From: Candidatus Accumulibacter similis | GTDB lineage: Bacteria > Pseudomonadota > Gammaproteobacteria > Burkholderiales > Rhodocyclaceae | DNA length: 64,000 bases | Assembly: GCA_013347225.1 (NCBI GenBank) | Contig: CP054595.1 | Location: 4,522,415-4,586,414, forward strand | Reading direction: 5' to 3' | Part shown: piece after piece, positions 27,876-38,434 of the stretch | Position numbering within the stretch: position 1 is the first letter of the stretch | Layout of the letters: each line of letters starts with the position of its first letter | Translations under genes and position numbers: made by a program | The notes under the pieces: model-generated | Seen by the model: only the letters and a program-made list of their open reading frames with translations | Databases searched by the model: none | What the model was told of the DNA's origin: nothing

Positions 27876-28874
27876 ATGACTATCAAGGTGGGCATCAATG
27901 GCTTTGGCCGTATCGGCCGCATGGTTTTTCGCGCTGCCGTCAAGCACTTCCCGGACATCGAGGTGGTCGGCATCAACGACCTGCTCGAGCCAGACTATCT
28001 GGCGTACATGCTGAAGTACGATTCGGTCCACCGCCGCTTCGACGGTGACATTTCCGTCGACGGCAACACGCTGGTGGTCAATGGCAAGAGAATCCGCCTG
28101 ACCGCCGTCAAGGATCCCGCCGAGCTGAAGTGGGATGAAGTCGGCGCCGACGTCGTCGTCGAATCGACCGGCCTCTTCCTGACCCTCGACACCTGCCAGA
28201 AGCACATCGCCGCCGGCGCCAGGAAGGTGATCCAGAGCGCCCCGAGCAAGGATGACACGCCGATGTTCGTGTTCGGCGTCAACGACAAGACCTACGCCGG
28301 CCAGACGATCATCTCGAATGCTTCGTGCACCACCAACTGCCTGGCACCGGTGGCCAAGGTCCTCAACGACAACTGGGGCATCAAGCGCGGCCTGATGACT
28401 ACCGTCCATGCTGCCACCGCCACCCAGAAGACCGTCGATGGTCCGTCGAACAAGGACTGGCGCGGCGGCCGCGGCATTCTCGAGAACATCATCCCGTCCT
28501 CGACCGGTGCCGCCAAGGCAGTCGGCAAGGTCATCCCCGAGCTCAACAAGAAGCTCACCGGCATGGCTTTCCGCGTGCCGACCTCGGACGTGTCGGTTGT
28601 TGACCTGACCTGCGAATTGAGCAACGAGGCCACCTACGAGCAGATCTGCGCCGCCATGAAGGCCGCTTCCGAGGGTCCGATGAAGGGCGTTCTCGGCTAC
28701 ACCAACGAGAAGGTCGTGGCGACCGACTTCCGCGGCGAGAGCTGCACCTCGGTCTTCGATGCCGAAGCGGGCATGGCGCTCGACGGGACTTTCGTCAAGA
28801 TCGTCTCGTGGTACGACAACGAGTGGGGCTACTCGTGCAAGGTGCTCGAAATGGTCCGGGTGATGACTCGCTGA
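27876..28874 (+). CDS. gap: Glyceraldehyde-3-phosphate dehydrogenase, type I
   Basis: 332 residues. NAD(P)-binding GINGFGRIGRMVFRA at the N-terminus, catalytic SCTTNC at ~149-154, HAATATQKTVDGPS and WYDNEWGYSCKVL at the C-terminus. Preceded by AAGGAG. Acts in glycolysis and in the reductive direction of the Calvin cycle. The next gene is pyk, not pgk as in many relatives. Confidence 0.97.
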   Translation: MTIKVGINGFGRIGRMVFRAAVKHFPDIEVVGINDLLEPDYLAYMLKYDSVHRRFDGDISVDGNTLVVNGKRIRLTAVKDPAELKWDEVGADVVVESTGLFLTLDTCQKHIAAGARKVIQSAPSKDDTPMFVFGVNDKTYAGQTIISNASCTTNCLAPVAKVLNDNWGIKRGLMTTVHAATATQKTVDGPSNKDWRGGRGILENIIPSSTGAAKAVGKVIPELNKKLTGMAFRVPTSDVSVVDLTCELSNEATYEQICAAMKAASEGPMKGVLGYTNEKVVATDFRGESCTSVFDAEAGMALDGTFVKIVSWYDNEWGYSCKVLEMVRVMTR

Positions 28875-28885
28875 TCGAGTGAAAA

Positions 28886-28905
28886 GGGGCGCCCGCGGGC
28901 GCCCC
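28886..28905 (+). terminator. Strong GC hairpin between gap and pyk
   Basis: GGGGCGCCCGCGGGCGCCCC is a perfect 20-bp palindrome 12 bp after the gap stop. No T-run follows (GCTTGCTG), so it may be a weak terminator or mRNA processing/stability element that separates gap from pyk expression. Confidence 0.55.
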
Positions 28906-28943
28906 GCTTGCTGCAACCGACACCAACAGACAACAGAAGAGAC

Positions 28944-30383
<1,440 letters not shown>

Positions 30384-30500
30384 CGGGGGCAGCGAAGCTT
30401 CGACGAATCCTGAACACTCCGGTCGGACCGTCCTTCCCGGCAAGCCGTTCGGGCTGCCTGCCCTGCCCGCCCCCGCGGGCAACAACTGGAGAAACCAATC

Positions 30501-31565
30501 ATGCCAATCGTATCGATGCGTCAATTGCTCGACCACGCCGCCGAGAACGGCTATGGTCTGCCCGCTTTCAACGTCAACAACATGGAGCAGGTGTGGGCCA
30601 TCATGGAGGCCGCCGCCGAGGTCGACGCGCCGGTGATCATGCAGGCCTCGGCCGGTGCCCGCAAGTATGCCGGAGAGCCCTTCCTCCGCCACCAGATTCT
30701 GGCGGCACTCGAAGCCTATCCGCACATCCCGATCGTCATGCACCAGGACCATGGCCAGTCGCCCGCCGTCTGCATGGCCGCCATCCGCTCCGGCTTCTCG
30801 TCGGTGATGATGGACGGCTCGCTGATGGCCGACGGCAAGAGCGTGGCTTCCTACGAGTACAACGTCGAGGTCACCAGCAAGGTGGTCGAGTTCGCTCATG
30901 CCATCGGCGTCTCGGTCGAGGGTGAACTGGGTGTCCTCGGCTCGCTCGAAACGATGCGCGGCGACAAGGAGGACGGTCACGGTGCCGAAGGCACCATGAC
31001 CCGCGAGCAACTGCTGACCGACGTCGAGCAGGCAGCCGATTTCGTCAGGCAGACGCAGTGCGACGCGCTGGCGATCGCCATCGGCACCTCGCACGGCGCC
31101 TACAAGTTCACCAAGAAGCCGACCGGCGACATCCTGGCGATCGACCGCATCCGTGAGATCAACCAGCGCATCCCGAACTGCCACCTGGTGATGCACGGCT
31201 CGTCGTCGGTGCCACAGGAACTGCTCGAGGAGATTCGCGAGTTCGGCGGCGACATGAAGGAGACCTACGGCGTGCCGGTCGAAGAGATCGTCACCGGCAT
31301 CAAGCACGGTGTCCGCAAGGTCAACATCGACACCGACATCCGCCTGGCGATGACCGGCGCGATTCGCCGCTATTTCGCCGAGAACCCAGCCAAGTTCGAC
31401 CCGCGCGACTACCTCAAGCCGGCCCGTGAGGCGGCGAAGAAGATCTGCCGCGCGCGTTACGAGGCCTTCGGCACCGCCGGCCAGGCGAGCCGGATCAAGG
31501 TAATCCCGCTTGAACGGATGGCCGAACGCTACCGCAGCGGTGAGCTCGGGCAGACCGTCGTCTGA
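30501..31565 (+). CDS. fba: Class II fructose-bisphosphate aldolase
   Basis: 354 residues, Calvin-cycle subtype length. Zinc/substrate motifs: VMHQDHGQS, GVSVEGELGVLGS, IAIGTSHGAYKF and LVMHGSSSVPQELL. Forms FBP (and sedoheptulose bisphosphate in the Calvin cycle) from triose phosphates. 117 bp after pyk, with GGAGAAACC before the ATG; likely the last gene of the tkt-gap-pyk-fba run. Confidence 0.96.
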   Translation: MPIVSMRQLLDHAAENGYGLPAFNVNNMEQVWAIMEAAAEVDAPVIMQASAGARKYAGEPFLRHQILAALEAYPHIPIVMHQDHGQSPAVCMAAIRSGFSSVMMDGSLMADGKSVASYEYNVEVTSKVVEFAHAIGVSVEGELGVLGSLETMRGDKEDGHGAEGTMTREQLLTDVEQAADFVRQTQCDALAIAIGTSHGAYKFTKKPTGDILAIDRIREINQRIPNCHLVMHGSSSVPQELLEEIREFGGDMKETYGVPVEEIVTGIKHGVRKVNIDTDIRLAMTGAIRRYFAENPAKFDPRDYLKPAREAAKKICRARYEAFGTAGQASRIKVIPLERMAERYRSGELGQTVV

Positions 31566-31615
31566 TCGATGCTCCGGCCGCCGCGGTGCGCGGGCACCAC
31601 GGCGCCTCCCGACCG

Positions 31616-32938
31616 ATGCAGACGCAGCCTGAGCAACCGCCAGCCGATCACGCGCAGCACCCGCTGCGCCAGTTGCTCAACGACGAGTTCCATTCCCGAC
31701 CGGCGCCGCCGCTGGTGGCGCCGGCACTCGTCTCGCGGCTCGTGTTCACGCACGACGCCGCCGCGCTCGCAGGTGAAAGCCGGCGCCTCGACGACGCTGC
31801 CGGTCGCACCGGACTGAGCCGGCTGAGCGGCTCGGCGAACGCGATCCTGTTCGCCGGCGCCGGCTTCATCCTGCGCTGGGAACGGCACACGGAATTCTCC
31901 AGCTACACGGTGTCCTGCTCGCCGACCACTGCCGGCGCGACGGCTGCGACCGCCAGTGCGCTCGACCTGCTGCCGCGCGAGTGCCTGCAGGGAATACCCG
32001 GGCAACTGATCGTCGCCACCCATGTCGAGCTGCGAGCGGCTGCCGAGGTCTCGCCGCAATCGGTCACCGCCAACCTGTCGCCGACCGGACGGCAGATGGT
32101 CGCGGCACAGGTTGCCGACCAGGCCGCCTGGGTGTTCACCGATTTCATGCTCGACCAGGGAGCGACCAGGTTTCTCGTCCTCGACCGCTCGCTGACCCCG
32201 CGACAGGCAGGGCGCACGGTACAGCGCCTGCTGGAAATCGAAACCTATCGCCTGCTGGCGCTGCTGGCGCTGCCGGTTGCCAGGGAGATCGGTGGCTGGA
32301 TGCACGACGCCGAAGAAGAACTCGCGACGATGGTCGACCACATCGGCGAGGCCAGCTCGCCGGCCGACGAAAGCAGGGTTCTCGGTGAGCTGACGCGACT
32401 CGCGGCAAAGGTCGAGCACTCGCTGGCGCGCACCAACTTCCGCTTCGCCGCCGCCCGCGCCTATCACGAACTGGTGATGCAGCGCATCAGCGAACTGCGT
32501 GAGACGCGCGTCAGCGGCTGCCCGACCTTCCATGAGATCATGCAGCGCCGCTTGCTGCCGGCCATGCAGACCTGCAAGGCAATGGCCGGCCGCCAGGACG
32601 AGTTGTCGGATCGCCTGGCACGCACCAGCCAGTTGTTGCGCACGCGCGTGGACGTCGAGGTGGAAAGGCAGAACCAGGAACTGCTGACGCAGATGAACCG
32701 CCGCGCCCACCTGCAACTGCGGCTGCAGGAGACCGTCGAGGGACTGTCGGTGGTCGCCATCACCTACTATGCCTCGCAACTGGTGCACTATCTCGCCAAG
32801 GGGGGCGCGCATCTGCTGCCGCAGATCTCGCCCGAACTCGCCACCGCCGCGTCGATTCCGCTGATCGCGGCCTGCGCCATGCTCGGCATCCGCCGCCTGC
32901 GCAAGCGGCTGCAGCAGCGGGAAAACGCCGCGCCTTGA
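31616..32938 (+). CDS. DUF3422 family membrane-anchored protein
   Basis: 440 residues from ATG 31616 (an upstream GTG at 31586 is possible). Opening HPLRQLLNDEFHSRPAPPL and FAGAGFILRWERHTEFSSYT are hallmarks of DUF3422. A long helical middle (VEHSLARTNFRFAAARAYHELV...) is followed near the C-terminus by two hydrophobic segments (VVAITYYASQLVHYL; SIPLIAACAMLG) and a basic tail. Function unknown; probably an inner-membrane protein with a cytoplasmic N-terminal domain. Confidence 0.85.
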   Translation: MQTQPEQPPADHAQHPLRQLLNDEFHSRPAPPLVAPALVSRLVFTHDAAALAGESRRLDDAAGRTGLSRLSGSANAILFAGAGFILRWERHTEFSSYTVSCSPTTAGATAATASALDLLPRECLQGIPGQLIVATHVELRAAAEVSPQSVTANLSPTGRQMVAAQVADQAAWVFTDFMLDQGATRFLVLDRSLTPRQAGRTVQRLLEIETYRLLALLALPVAREIGGWMHDAEEELATMVDHIGEASSPADESRVLGELTRLAAKVEHSLARTNFRFAAARAYHELVMQRISELRETRVSGCPTFHEIMQRRLLPAMQTCKAMAGRQDELSDRLARTSQLLRTRVDVEVERQNQELLTQMNRRAHLQLRLQETVEGLSVVAITYYASQLVHYLAKGGAHLLPQISPELATAASIPLIAACAMLGIRRLRKRLQQRENAAP

Positions 32939-33038
32939 GCTGCACTGCAGCGGCACGCATCGACGCCGCCGCCGCTGTCGTGCGCCGGCACCGTTGCGGC
33001 ACCGCCGTGGCGACCGCCGGGCCGCCCGCGTTCTGCCC

Positions 33039-33044
33039 TATAAT
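33039..33044 (+). promoter_or_regulatory. -10 element of the purC promoter
   Basis: A perfect TATAAT stands 50 nt before the purC GTG in a very GC-rich context. No convincing -35 is seen 16-18 bp upstream. Confidence 0.5.
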
Positions 33045-33093
33045 CGCGGGCTCGAGCCCCTTCACCCGCCATCGCAGCCCCCGGAACAAGCAC

Positions 33094-34032
33094 GTGAGCG
33101 CAGCCCTGTTCGAATCGAGCATCACCAGCCTGCCGCTGCTCGGCCGCGGCAAGGTGCGCGACATCTACGCCGTCGGCAGCGACCGGCTGCTGGTCGTCAC
33201 CAGCGACCGCCTGTCGGCTTTCGACGTCATCCTCCCCGACCCGGTGCCCGACAAGGGCCGCGTGCTGACGCGCCTCGCCCGCTTCTGGTTCGACCGCCTC
33301 GCGGCGATCATCCCCAACCAGCTCACCGGAATCGACCCGGAATCGGTCGTCGCGGCCGACGAGCGCTGGCAGGTGCGGAAGCGCGCTCTGGTCGTCCGGC
33401 GCCTGCGGCCGCTGCCGATCGAGGCGGTGGTGCGGGGCTACCTGATCGGCTCCGGCTGGCAGGACTACCAAGCGACCGGCGCCGTCTGCGGCATCGCCCT
33501 GCCCGCCGGACTGCAGCTCGCCAGCCGCCTGCCGCAACCGATCTTCACGCCGGCGACCAAGGCGGCGATCGGCGATCACGACGAGAACATCGACTTCGAA
33601 CGTGCCGCTGCCGAATGCACGCGCGCACTCGCCGACCTGCTGCCGGCCAGCGGGCGAAACGGCGAGGAGGTGGCCAGCCAGGCACGCGCGGCAGCCATCG
33701 CGCTGTACACCGCTGCCGCGACGCATGCGGCCGCCCGCGGCATCATCATCGCCGATACCAAGTTCGAGTTCGGACTCGACGCCAGCGGCGTCCTGCACCT
33801 GATCGACGAGGCGCTGACTCCCGACTCGTCACGCTTCTGGCCAGCCGACGCCTACCGCGAGGGCGTCAGCCCACCGTCCTTCGACAAGCAGTACGTGCGG
33901 GATTACCTCGAGACCCTCGCCTGGAACAAGCGGGCGCCCGGACCACGACTGCCGGCCGCTGTGCTCGCCGGCACGCGCGCCAGGTACGTCGAGGCCTGTG
34001 AACGGCTGACCGGCGAGAAGTTCGTCGACTGA
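33094..34032 (+). CDS. purC: SAICAR synthetase (purine biosynthesis)
   Basis: 312 residues, typical of the longer PurC form. GTG 33094 chosen: the product starts MSAALFESSITSLPLLGRGKVRDIY, the family opening; upstream frame is low-complexity. Motifs LSAFDVILPDPVPDKGRVL, VVRGYLIGSGWQDY and FEFGLDASGVLHLIDEALTPDSSRF are present. Catalyses ATP-dependent condensation of CAIR with aspartate. Confidence 0.95.
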   Translation: MSAALFESSITSLPLLGRGKVRDIYAVGSDRLLVVTSDRLSAFDVILPDPVPDKGRVLTRLARFWFDRLAAIIPNQLTGIDPESVVAADERWQVRKRALVVRRLRPLPIEAVVRGYLIGSGWQDYQATGAVCGIALPAGLQLASRLPQPIFTPATKAAIGDHDENIDFERAAAECTRALADLLPASGRNGEEVASQARAAAIALYTAAATHAAARGIIIADTKFEFGLDASGVLHLIDEALTPDSSRFWPADAYREGVSPPSFDKQYVRDYLETLAWNKRAPGPRLPAAVLAGTRARYVEACERLTGEKFVD

Positions 34033-34093
34033 TCGACCGCCCGGCGCAACGCGCATGGCAGCGGTCTTCGTCCCTCTCTCACAAGGAGTGCGC

Positions 34094-34867
34094 ATGAGTG
34101 TGGAGACAAGCCCAAACAACCGCCTGGCTTCATTGCCCACGGTACGCAGCGTCGGCATTGGCCGGCCGTTCGCCTGGCTGGCCGCGGGCTGGCGGGATAT
34201 GTGCGCCAACCCGATTGCCAGCCTCGCCTATGGCTTGCTGTTCGCCATCGCGGGCGACCTGATCACCATCTTCGCCTGGCGCAACGGACAGATCTTCATC
34301 GTCGCCACCTCGGGCTTTTTCCTCGTCGCGCCCTTGCTCGCCGGTGGCCTCTACGAAATCAGTAGGCGCTGGGAACGCGGCCAGAAATCGACCTTCATCG
34401 GCTCGCTGGCTGGCGGCCGCCGCAACGCCATCGAACTCGCCAAGCTGGGACTGCTGCTGGGATTCTGCGGCCTCGCCTGGGAGCGCATCTCCAGCTTCCT
34501 GTTCGCTTTCCTGGCGCCCGGAATCGTTCCCGACCTGCTCGCACTGCTGGCCGAGATCCATCTCTCGGTCGAGCACCGCGACCTGCTGCTGATCTGGATT
34601 CTCGCCGGGGGAGTACAGGCGCTGCTGGTGTTTTCACTGACCGTGGTCTCGGTCCCCCTGCTGCTCGACCGGCCGGCGACTGTCGGCACTGCCATCCGCG
34701 CCAGTCTGCGCGCGGTCGACGCCAACCTGCTGCCGATGATCGTCTGGGGCGTGATCGTCGTCACCCTGACCGCGCTTGGCTTTCTCACCCTGTTCTTCGG
34801 GCTCGTCGTCCTCATGCCCCTGCTCGGGCACGCAACGTGGCACGCCTATCGCGACCTGGTGGAATAG
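34094..34867 (+). CDS. DUF2189 inner-membrane protein
   Basis: 257 residues with about six hydrophobic helices. ATG 34094 follows AAGGAG at the right distance. GRPFAWLAAGWRDMCANPIASLAYGLLF and LVAPLLAGGLYEISRRWERG are the DUF2189 signatures; ends HATWHAYRDLVE. Function unknown. Its last ~40 bp plus about 60 bp of 3' flank are repeated at 35649-35741, after the small pilin gene. Confidence 0.85.
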   Translation: MSVETSPNNRLASLPTVRSVGIGRPFAWLAAGWRDMCANPIASLAYGLLFAIAGDLITIFAWRNGQIFIVATSGFFLVAPLLAGGLYEISRRWERGQKSTFIGSLAGGRRNAIELAKLGLLLGFCGLAWERISSFLFAFLAPGIVPDLLALLAEIHLSVEHRDLLLIWILAGGVQALLVFSLTVVSVPLLLDRPATVGTAIRASLRAVDANLLPMIVWGVIVVTLTALGFLTLFFGLVVLMPLLGHATWHAYRDLVE

Positions 34868-34925
34868 GCAACAGCCTCACTGGTGCCGGCCGGCGGCGCC
34901 AACAATGCCCTCTCTTCCCGCCCGG
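34824..34925 (+). repeat. Direct repeat copy A (DUF2189 3' end)
   Basis: From GGGCACGCAACGTGGCACG through the DUF2189 stop and ...CTCTCTTCCCGCCC. It aligns over about 100 bp at roughly 80% identity with 35649-35741 (for example CACGCAACGTGGCACG, AGAATAGGCAAC versus GGAATAGGCAAC, and CTCTTCCCGCC). Confidence 0.8.
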
Positions 34926-35355
34926 GTGAACCTGCCGGACGTTCCTCTAGCGGTTCGAGATCCTTGAAGACGCGGATGGACGAAGCGGAACAGGGCATCG
35001 GGAACAAGGTGCTGTCCACGAAGAGTCGACCCAGGTGGCCCATCCGCGTCACCCCACTGCCAAGAATCGTCAGCTTGACGCTTCCTGTCCGACCGCAGCT
35101 GTCGCTGCGCACGCACATTCCGGGGAAACCCGAATCCCCGATGCGTTACCGAACTTGCGCGCCTTGCTGACTCGGGCGATACCGCCGGGTCAACAAGTAC
35201 CTGGACGGTCCCCAGCACCTGAACGAGCGGGAGCCCGTCGGCACCGCGCACCGCACGCGGCGAGCGGCACCTGTTCGATCACAGGCAAATGCCCGCCACA
35301 GCCACTGCCGGAACGACCAGCCGACTCTGGAAACCCGCGCGACGGCGACCCGATC
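34926..35355. other. Non-coding stretch between repeat A and the pilin gene
   Basis: About 430 bp. Open frames on both strands are Arg/Gly-rich or short; none shows a motif I recognise. Part may be the remains of the lost C-terminal half of a longer pilin or of imported flanking DNA. Confidence 0.4.
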
Positions 35356-35553
35356 CTACTGCGCCGAACTCGCGATCGTGGCTGCCATCAGGAGATTGCG
35401 CGCATCGGTCTGCGCCGCCTTGTCCTCCCCTTTCGCGACGAACTCGGAGAACCGGGGAACTGCGATGGCGACCAAGATGCCTATGATCGCGAGGACGATC
35501 ATCAACTCGATGAGTGTGAATCCCTCGGACCGCCTGCTGATTTTCTGAAACAT
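35356..35553 (-). CDS. Short type IV pilin-like protein (possibly truncated)
   Basis: 65 residues. Type III signal peptide RRSEG|FTLIELMIVLAIIGILVAIAVPRF with the conserved Gly-Phe cleavage site and Glu5, followed by a short helical stretch (AAQTDARNLLMAATIASSAQ). The mature form would be 54 residues, close to the short PilA-N type of Geobacter rather than the ~150-residue pilins usual in betaproteobacteria. Only three aromatic residues. It may be a real short pilin or a pilin cut off by a stop. It lies alone inside an insert bounded by two copies of the DUF2189 3' end. Confidence 0.7.
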   Translation of the reverse strand: MFQKISRRSEGFTLIELMIVLAIIGILVAIAVPRFSEFVAKGEDKAAQTDARNLLMAATIASSAQ

Positions 35554-35648
35554 CTCCCGCTACCCCTGAGTGAAGACATCCGACCGACAGCAACTTCCAT
35601 GCCATCGCACAGACAGGCGTGCGCAGACTCGCAGTCACGGGGCGCCGT

Positions 35649-35741
35649 TCGGCCACGCAACGTGGCACGGCCATCGCGACCGAGTAGAATAGGCAACCGG
35701 CTCACTGGCGCCGAGCTTCGGCGCCATCCCTCTTCCCGCCT
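35649..35741 (+). repeat. Direct repeat copy B (second DUF2189 3' end)
   Basis: Partner of 34824-34925. It ends at the ribosome-binding region of prlC, with a stop-like TAG at the equivalent of the DUF2189 end. Presence of both copies implies that the ~800 bp between them entered next to, or by duplication of, the DUF2189 3' end. Confidence 0.8.
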
Positions 35742-35750
35742 GGAAACACC

Positions 35751-37844
35751 ATGAACCACCACAGCCTGCAGGACAACCCGCTGCTTGATCTGTCCGGACT
35801 GCCGCGTTTCGATCTGCTGTCACCGGACCATGTGCAACCGGCCATCGGCGAGTTGCTCGCCCGCTGCCGAAGCCTGATCGAACGACTCGCGTCCGACGCC
35901 GTCGCGGCCACCTGGGCGGATTTCGCCGCTCCGCTCACCGATGGTTTCGAGCAGCTGTCGCGCGCCTGGGGGATCGTCGGCCATGTGCATTCGGTCAACG
36001 ACATACCGGCATGGCGGGAAGCCTACAACCAGATGCTGCCCGAAGTATCGCGCTTCTATGCCGAAGTCGGCCAGAACCTGCAACTGTTCGCCAAGTACAA
36101 GGCCATCGCCGAGGGCAGCGAATTCGCCACCCTGTCGCCAGCGCAGCAGCGGGTCGTCGAGCACGAGGTGCGCGACTTTCGCCTGGCGGGAGCCGAGCTG
36201 CCGGCGGCGAGCAAACCGCGCTTCCAGGAGATCAGCGAGGAACTGGCACAGCTCGCGGCCCGCTTCTCGGAGAACCTGCTCGACGCGACCAACGCCTTCA
36301 GCGAACTGGTGACCGACGCCAGCGAGCTCTCGGGCCTGCCGGACGACGTCCGCGAGGCCGCCCGCGAGGCAGCCGGGCGCCATGGCACAAGCGGCTGGAA
36401 GTTCAGCCTGCACATGCCCTCGTACTTGCCAGTGATGCAGTACGCCGACAGCCGGCGCCTGCGCGCCGCGATGTACCGTGCGTACGCCACGCGCGCCGCC
36501 GAGTTTGGTCCAGCCGAGCTCGACAATACGCCGCTGATCCTGCGGCTGCTCGAGCTGCGCCGGGAACAGGCCCGACTGCTGGGCTACCAGAGCTTTGCCG
36601 AGGTCTCGCTGGTGCCCAAGATGGCGGATTCGGTCGCACAGGTACTCGCGTTCCTGCGCGATCTGGCGACCAGGGCGCGGCCTTTCGCCGAAAAGGACGT
36701 CGCCGACCTGCGCGACTTCGCCAGCCGCGAACTCGGCCTGCCGACGATGGAGGCCTGGGATGTGGCCTATGTCTCGGAAAAGCTGTTGCAGGCGCGGTAT
36801 GCCTTCTCCGAGCAGGAGGTGCGACAGTACTTCACCGAGGACAAGGTGCTTGCCGGCCTCTTCTCGGTCATCGAGACCCTGTTCGACGTCCGCCTGCGGG
36901 CCGACGAGGCACCGGTCTGGCACGAGGACGTTCGCTTCTTCCGCATCGAGAACCCGGCCGGCGAACTCATCGGCCAGTTCTACCTCGATCTCTACGCGCG
37001 CGACACGAAACGCGGCGGCGCCTGGATGGACGAAGCGATCAGCCGCCGCCGCATCCATCGGCAATCGCCAGCCGGTGGCAGCGACGACATCCAGAAACCG
37101 GTCGCCTACCTCAACTGCAACTTCTCGCGACCGGTCGGCGAGAAGGACGGGCGGCCGCGACCGGCAATCTTCACCCACGACGACGTCAGCACCCTCTTCC
37201 ACGAGACCGGTCATGGCCTGCACCATCTGTTGACGCAGATCGATGAGCCGGGCGTCGCGGGAATTCATGGCGTCGAATGGGACGCCGTCGAGCTGCCGTC
37301 GCAGTTCATGGAAAACTACTGCTGGGAGTGGAGCGTCCTGCAGGGAATGACCGCCCACATCGACAGTGGCGAAAGCCTGCCACGCGCGCTCTTCGACAAG
37401 ATGCTGGCGGCAAGGAATTTCCAGAGCGGCATGCAGATGCTGCGGCAGGTGGAGTTCTCGCTCTTCGACCTGCTGCTGCACAGCGACTTCGATCCGGCCG
37501 GCAAGCGCAGCGCGCTCGACTTGCTTGCCGAGGTGCGACGCGAAGTCGCCGTCCTCGTGCCGCCCGCCTGGCACCGCTTCCCGAACAGCTTCTCGCACAT
37601 CTTCGCCGGCGGCTACCCTGCCGGCTACTACAGCTACAAATGGGCCGAAGTCCTGTCGGCCGACTGTTACGGCGCTTTCGAAGAGGCGGGAGACCCCTTC
37701 GACCGCAGCACCGGCCACCGCTTCCTGCGAGAGATTCTGGCGGTTGGCGGCAGCCGGTCGGCAATGGACAGCTTTCGTGCGTTCCGTGGCCGTGAGCCAC
37801 AGGTCGACGCACTGCTGCGCCACTGCGGAATGGTGGCCGCCTGA
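35751..37844 (+). CDS. prlC: Oligopeptidase A (M3 metallopeptidase)
   Basis: 697 residues, full family length. Zinc site HETGH at 484-488 (TLFHETGHGLHHLL), third-ligand region GVEWDAVELPSQFMENY, and FPNSFSHIFAGGYPAGYYSYKWAEVL close to the C-terminus. A cytoplasmic thimet-type peptidase that degrades signal peptides and short peptides. Start ATG 35751 opens NHHSLQDNPLLDLSGLP, typical of PrlC. Confidence 0.95.
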   Translation: MNHHSLQDNPLLDLSGLPRFDLLSPDHVQPAIGELLARCRSLIERLASDAVAATWADFAAPLTDGFEQLSRAWGIVGHVHSVNDIPAWREAYNQMLPEVSRFYAEVGQNLQLFAKYKAIAEGSEFATLSPAQQRVVEHEVRDFRLAGAELPAASKPRFQEISEELAQLAARFSENLLDATNAFSELVTDASELSGLPDDVREAAREAAGRHGTSGWKFSLHMPSYLPVMQYADSRRLRAAMYRAYATRAAEFGPAELDNTPLILRLLELRREQARLLGYQSFAEVSLVPKMADSVAQVLAFLRDLATRARPFAEKDVADLRDFASRELGLPTMEAWDVAYVSEKLLQARYAFSEQEVRQYFTEDKVLAGLFSVIETLFDVRLRADEAPVWHEDVRFFRIENPAGELIGQFYLDLYARDTKRGGAWMDEAISRRRIHRQSPAGGSDDIQKPVAYLNCNFSRPVGEKDGRPRPAIFTHDDVSTLFHETGHGLHHLLTQIDEPGVAGIHGVEWDAVELPSQFMENYCWEWSVLQGMTAHIDSGESLPRALFDKMLAARNFQSGMQMLRQVEFSLFDLLLHSDFDPAGKRSALDLLAEVRREVAVLVPPAWHRFPNSFSHIFAGGYPAGYYSYKWAEVLSADCYGAFEEAGDPFDRSTGHRFLREILAVGGSRSAMDSFRAFRGREPQVDALLRHCGMVAA

Positions 37845-37864
37845 TCAAGCGAGGAGCTGCACCC

Positions 37865-38395
37865 ATGCGCACATCGAGAAACCGCGACCGCAGCCGCATC
37901 CTGCTTGCCCCGGCCCTGCTCGGGCTGCTGCTGGCCAGCTATGGCGCCACGGCCGAAACCACCTACCGCTGGGTAGACCCGAATACCGGCGGCACGGTGA
38001 TCTCGGACATGCCGCCACCGCCGGGCGCCCGCAACGTCAGCCGCTACACGACGACCGGCAGCAGTGCCGACGAGCGCCCGCAGCCCTATGCCGTGCGCCA
38101 GGCAAGCGAGAAGTTCCCCGTCGTCCTCTATGCCGACGAACGCTGTGGAACACCCTGCCAGGAAGCGCGTCAACTGCTCCAGCAACGTGGCGTTCCGTTT
38201 GCGGAGAAAATCCTCAGAAGTGATGAGGAATTTGCCGAACTCACCCGTCTGCTCGGCAGGGAAGCGGCCTTTCCCAGCGTCAGCATCGGCCGTCAGTACC
38301 TGCGCGGTTTCGATGCGGCAAGCTGGAATTCCCTTCTCGACGCCGCCAGCTACCCCGCCCGCTCGGGCCGGCCGGCAGCGACACGCGGCCCGTGA
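37865..38395 (+). CDS. Exported DUF4124/glutaredoxin-like protein
   Basis: 176 residues with a signal peptide ending near SYGATAE. Residues ~32-50 (TYRWVDPNTGGTVISDMPPP) form a DUF4124 motif. Residues ~78-160 resemble a glutaredoxin-like fold: VVLYADERCGTPCQEARQLL, with CGTPC giving Cys-x3-Cys rather than the usual CxxC, then FPSVSIGRQYLRGFD. Probably a periplasmic or envelope thiol protein. 20 bp after prlC with GAGGAG before the ATG. Confidence 0.8.
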   Translation: MRTSRNRDRSRILLAPALLGLLLASYGATAETTYRWVDPNTGGTVISDMPPPPGARNVSRYTTTGSSADERPQPYAVRQASEKFPVVLYADERCGTPCQEARQLLQQRGVPFAEKILRSDEEFAELTRLLGREAAFPSVSIGRQYLRGFDAASWNSLLDAASYPARSGRPAATRGP

Positions 38396-38434
38396 TGGCG
38401 ATGGCAGGTGCCAAAGGGTCGCCGCATTGGTCCG

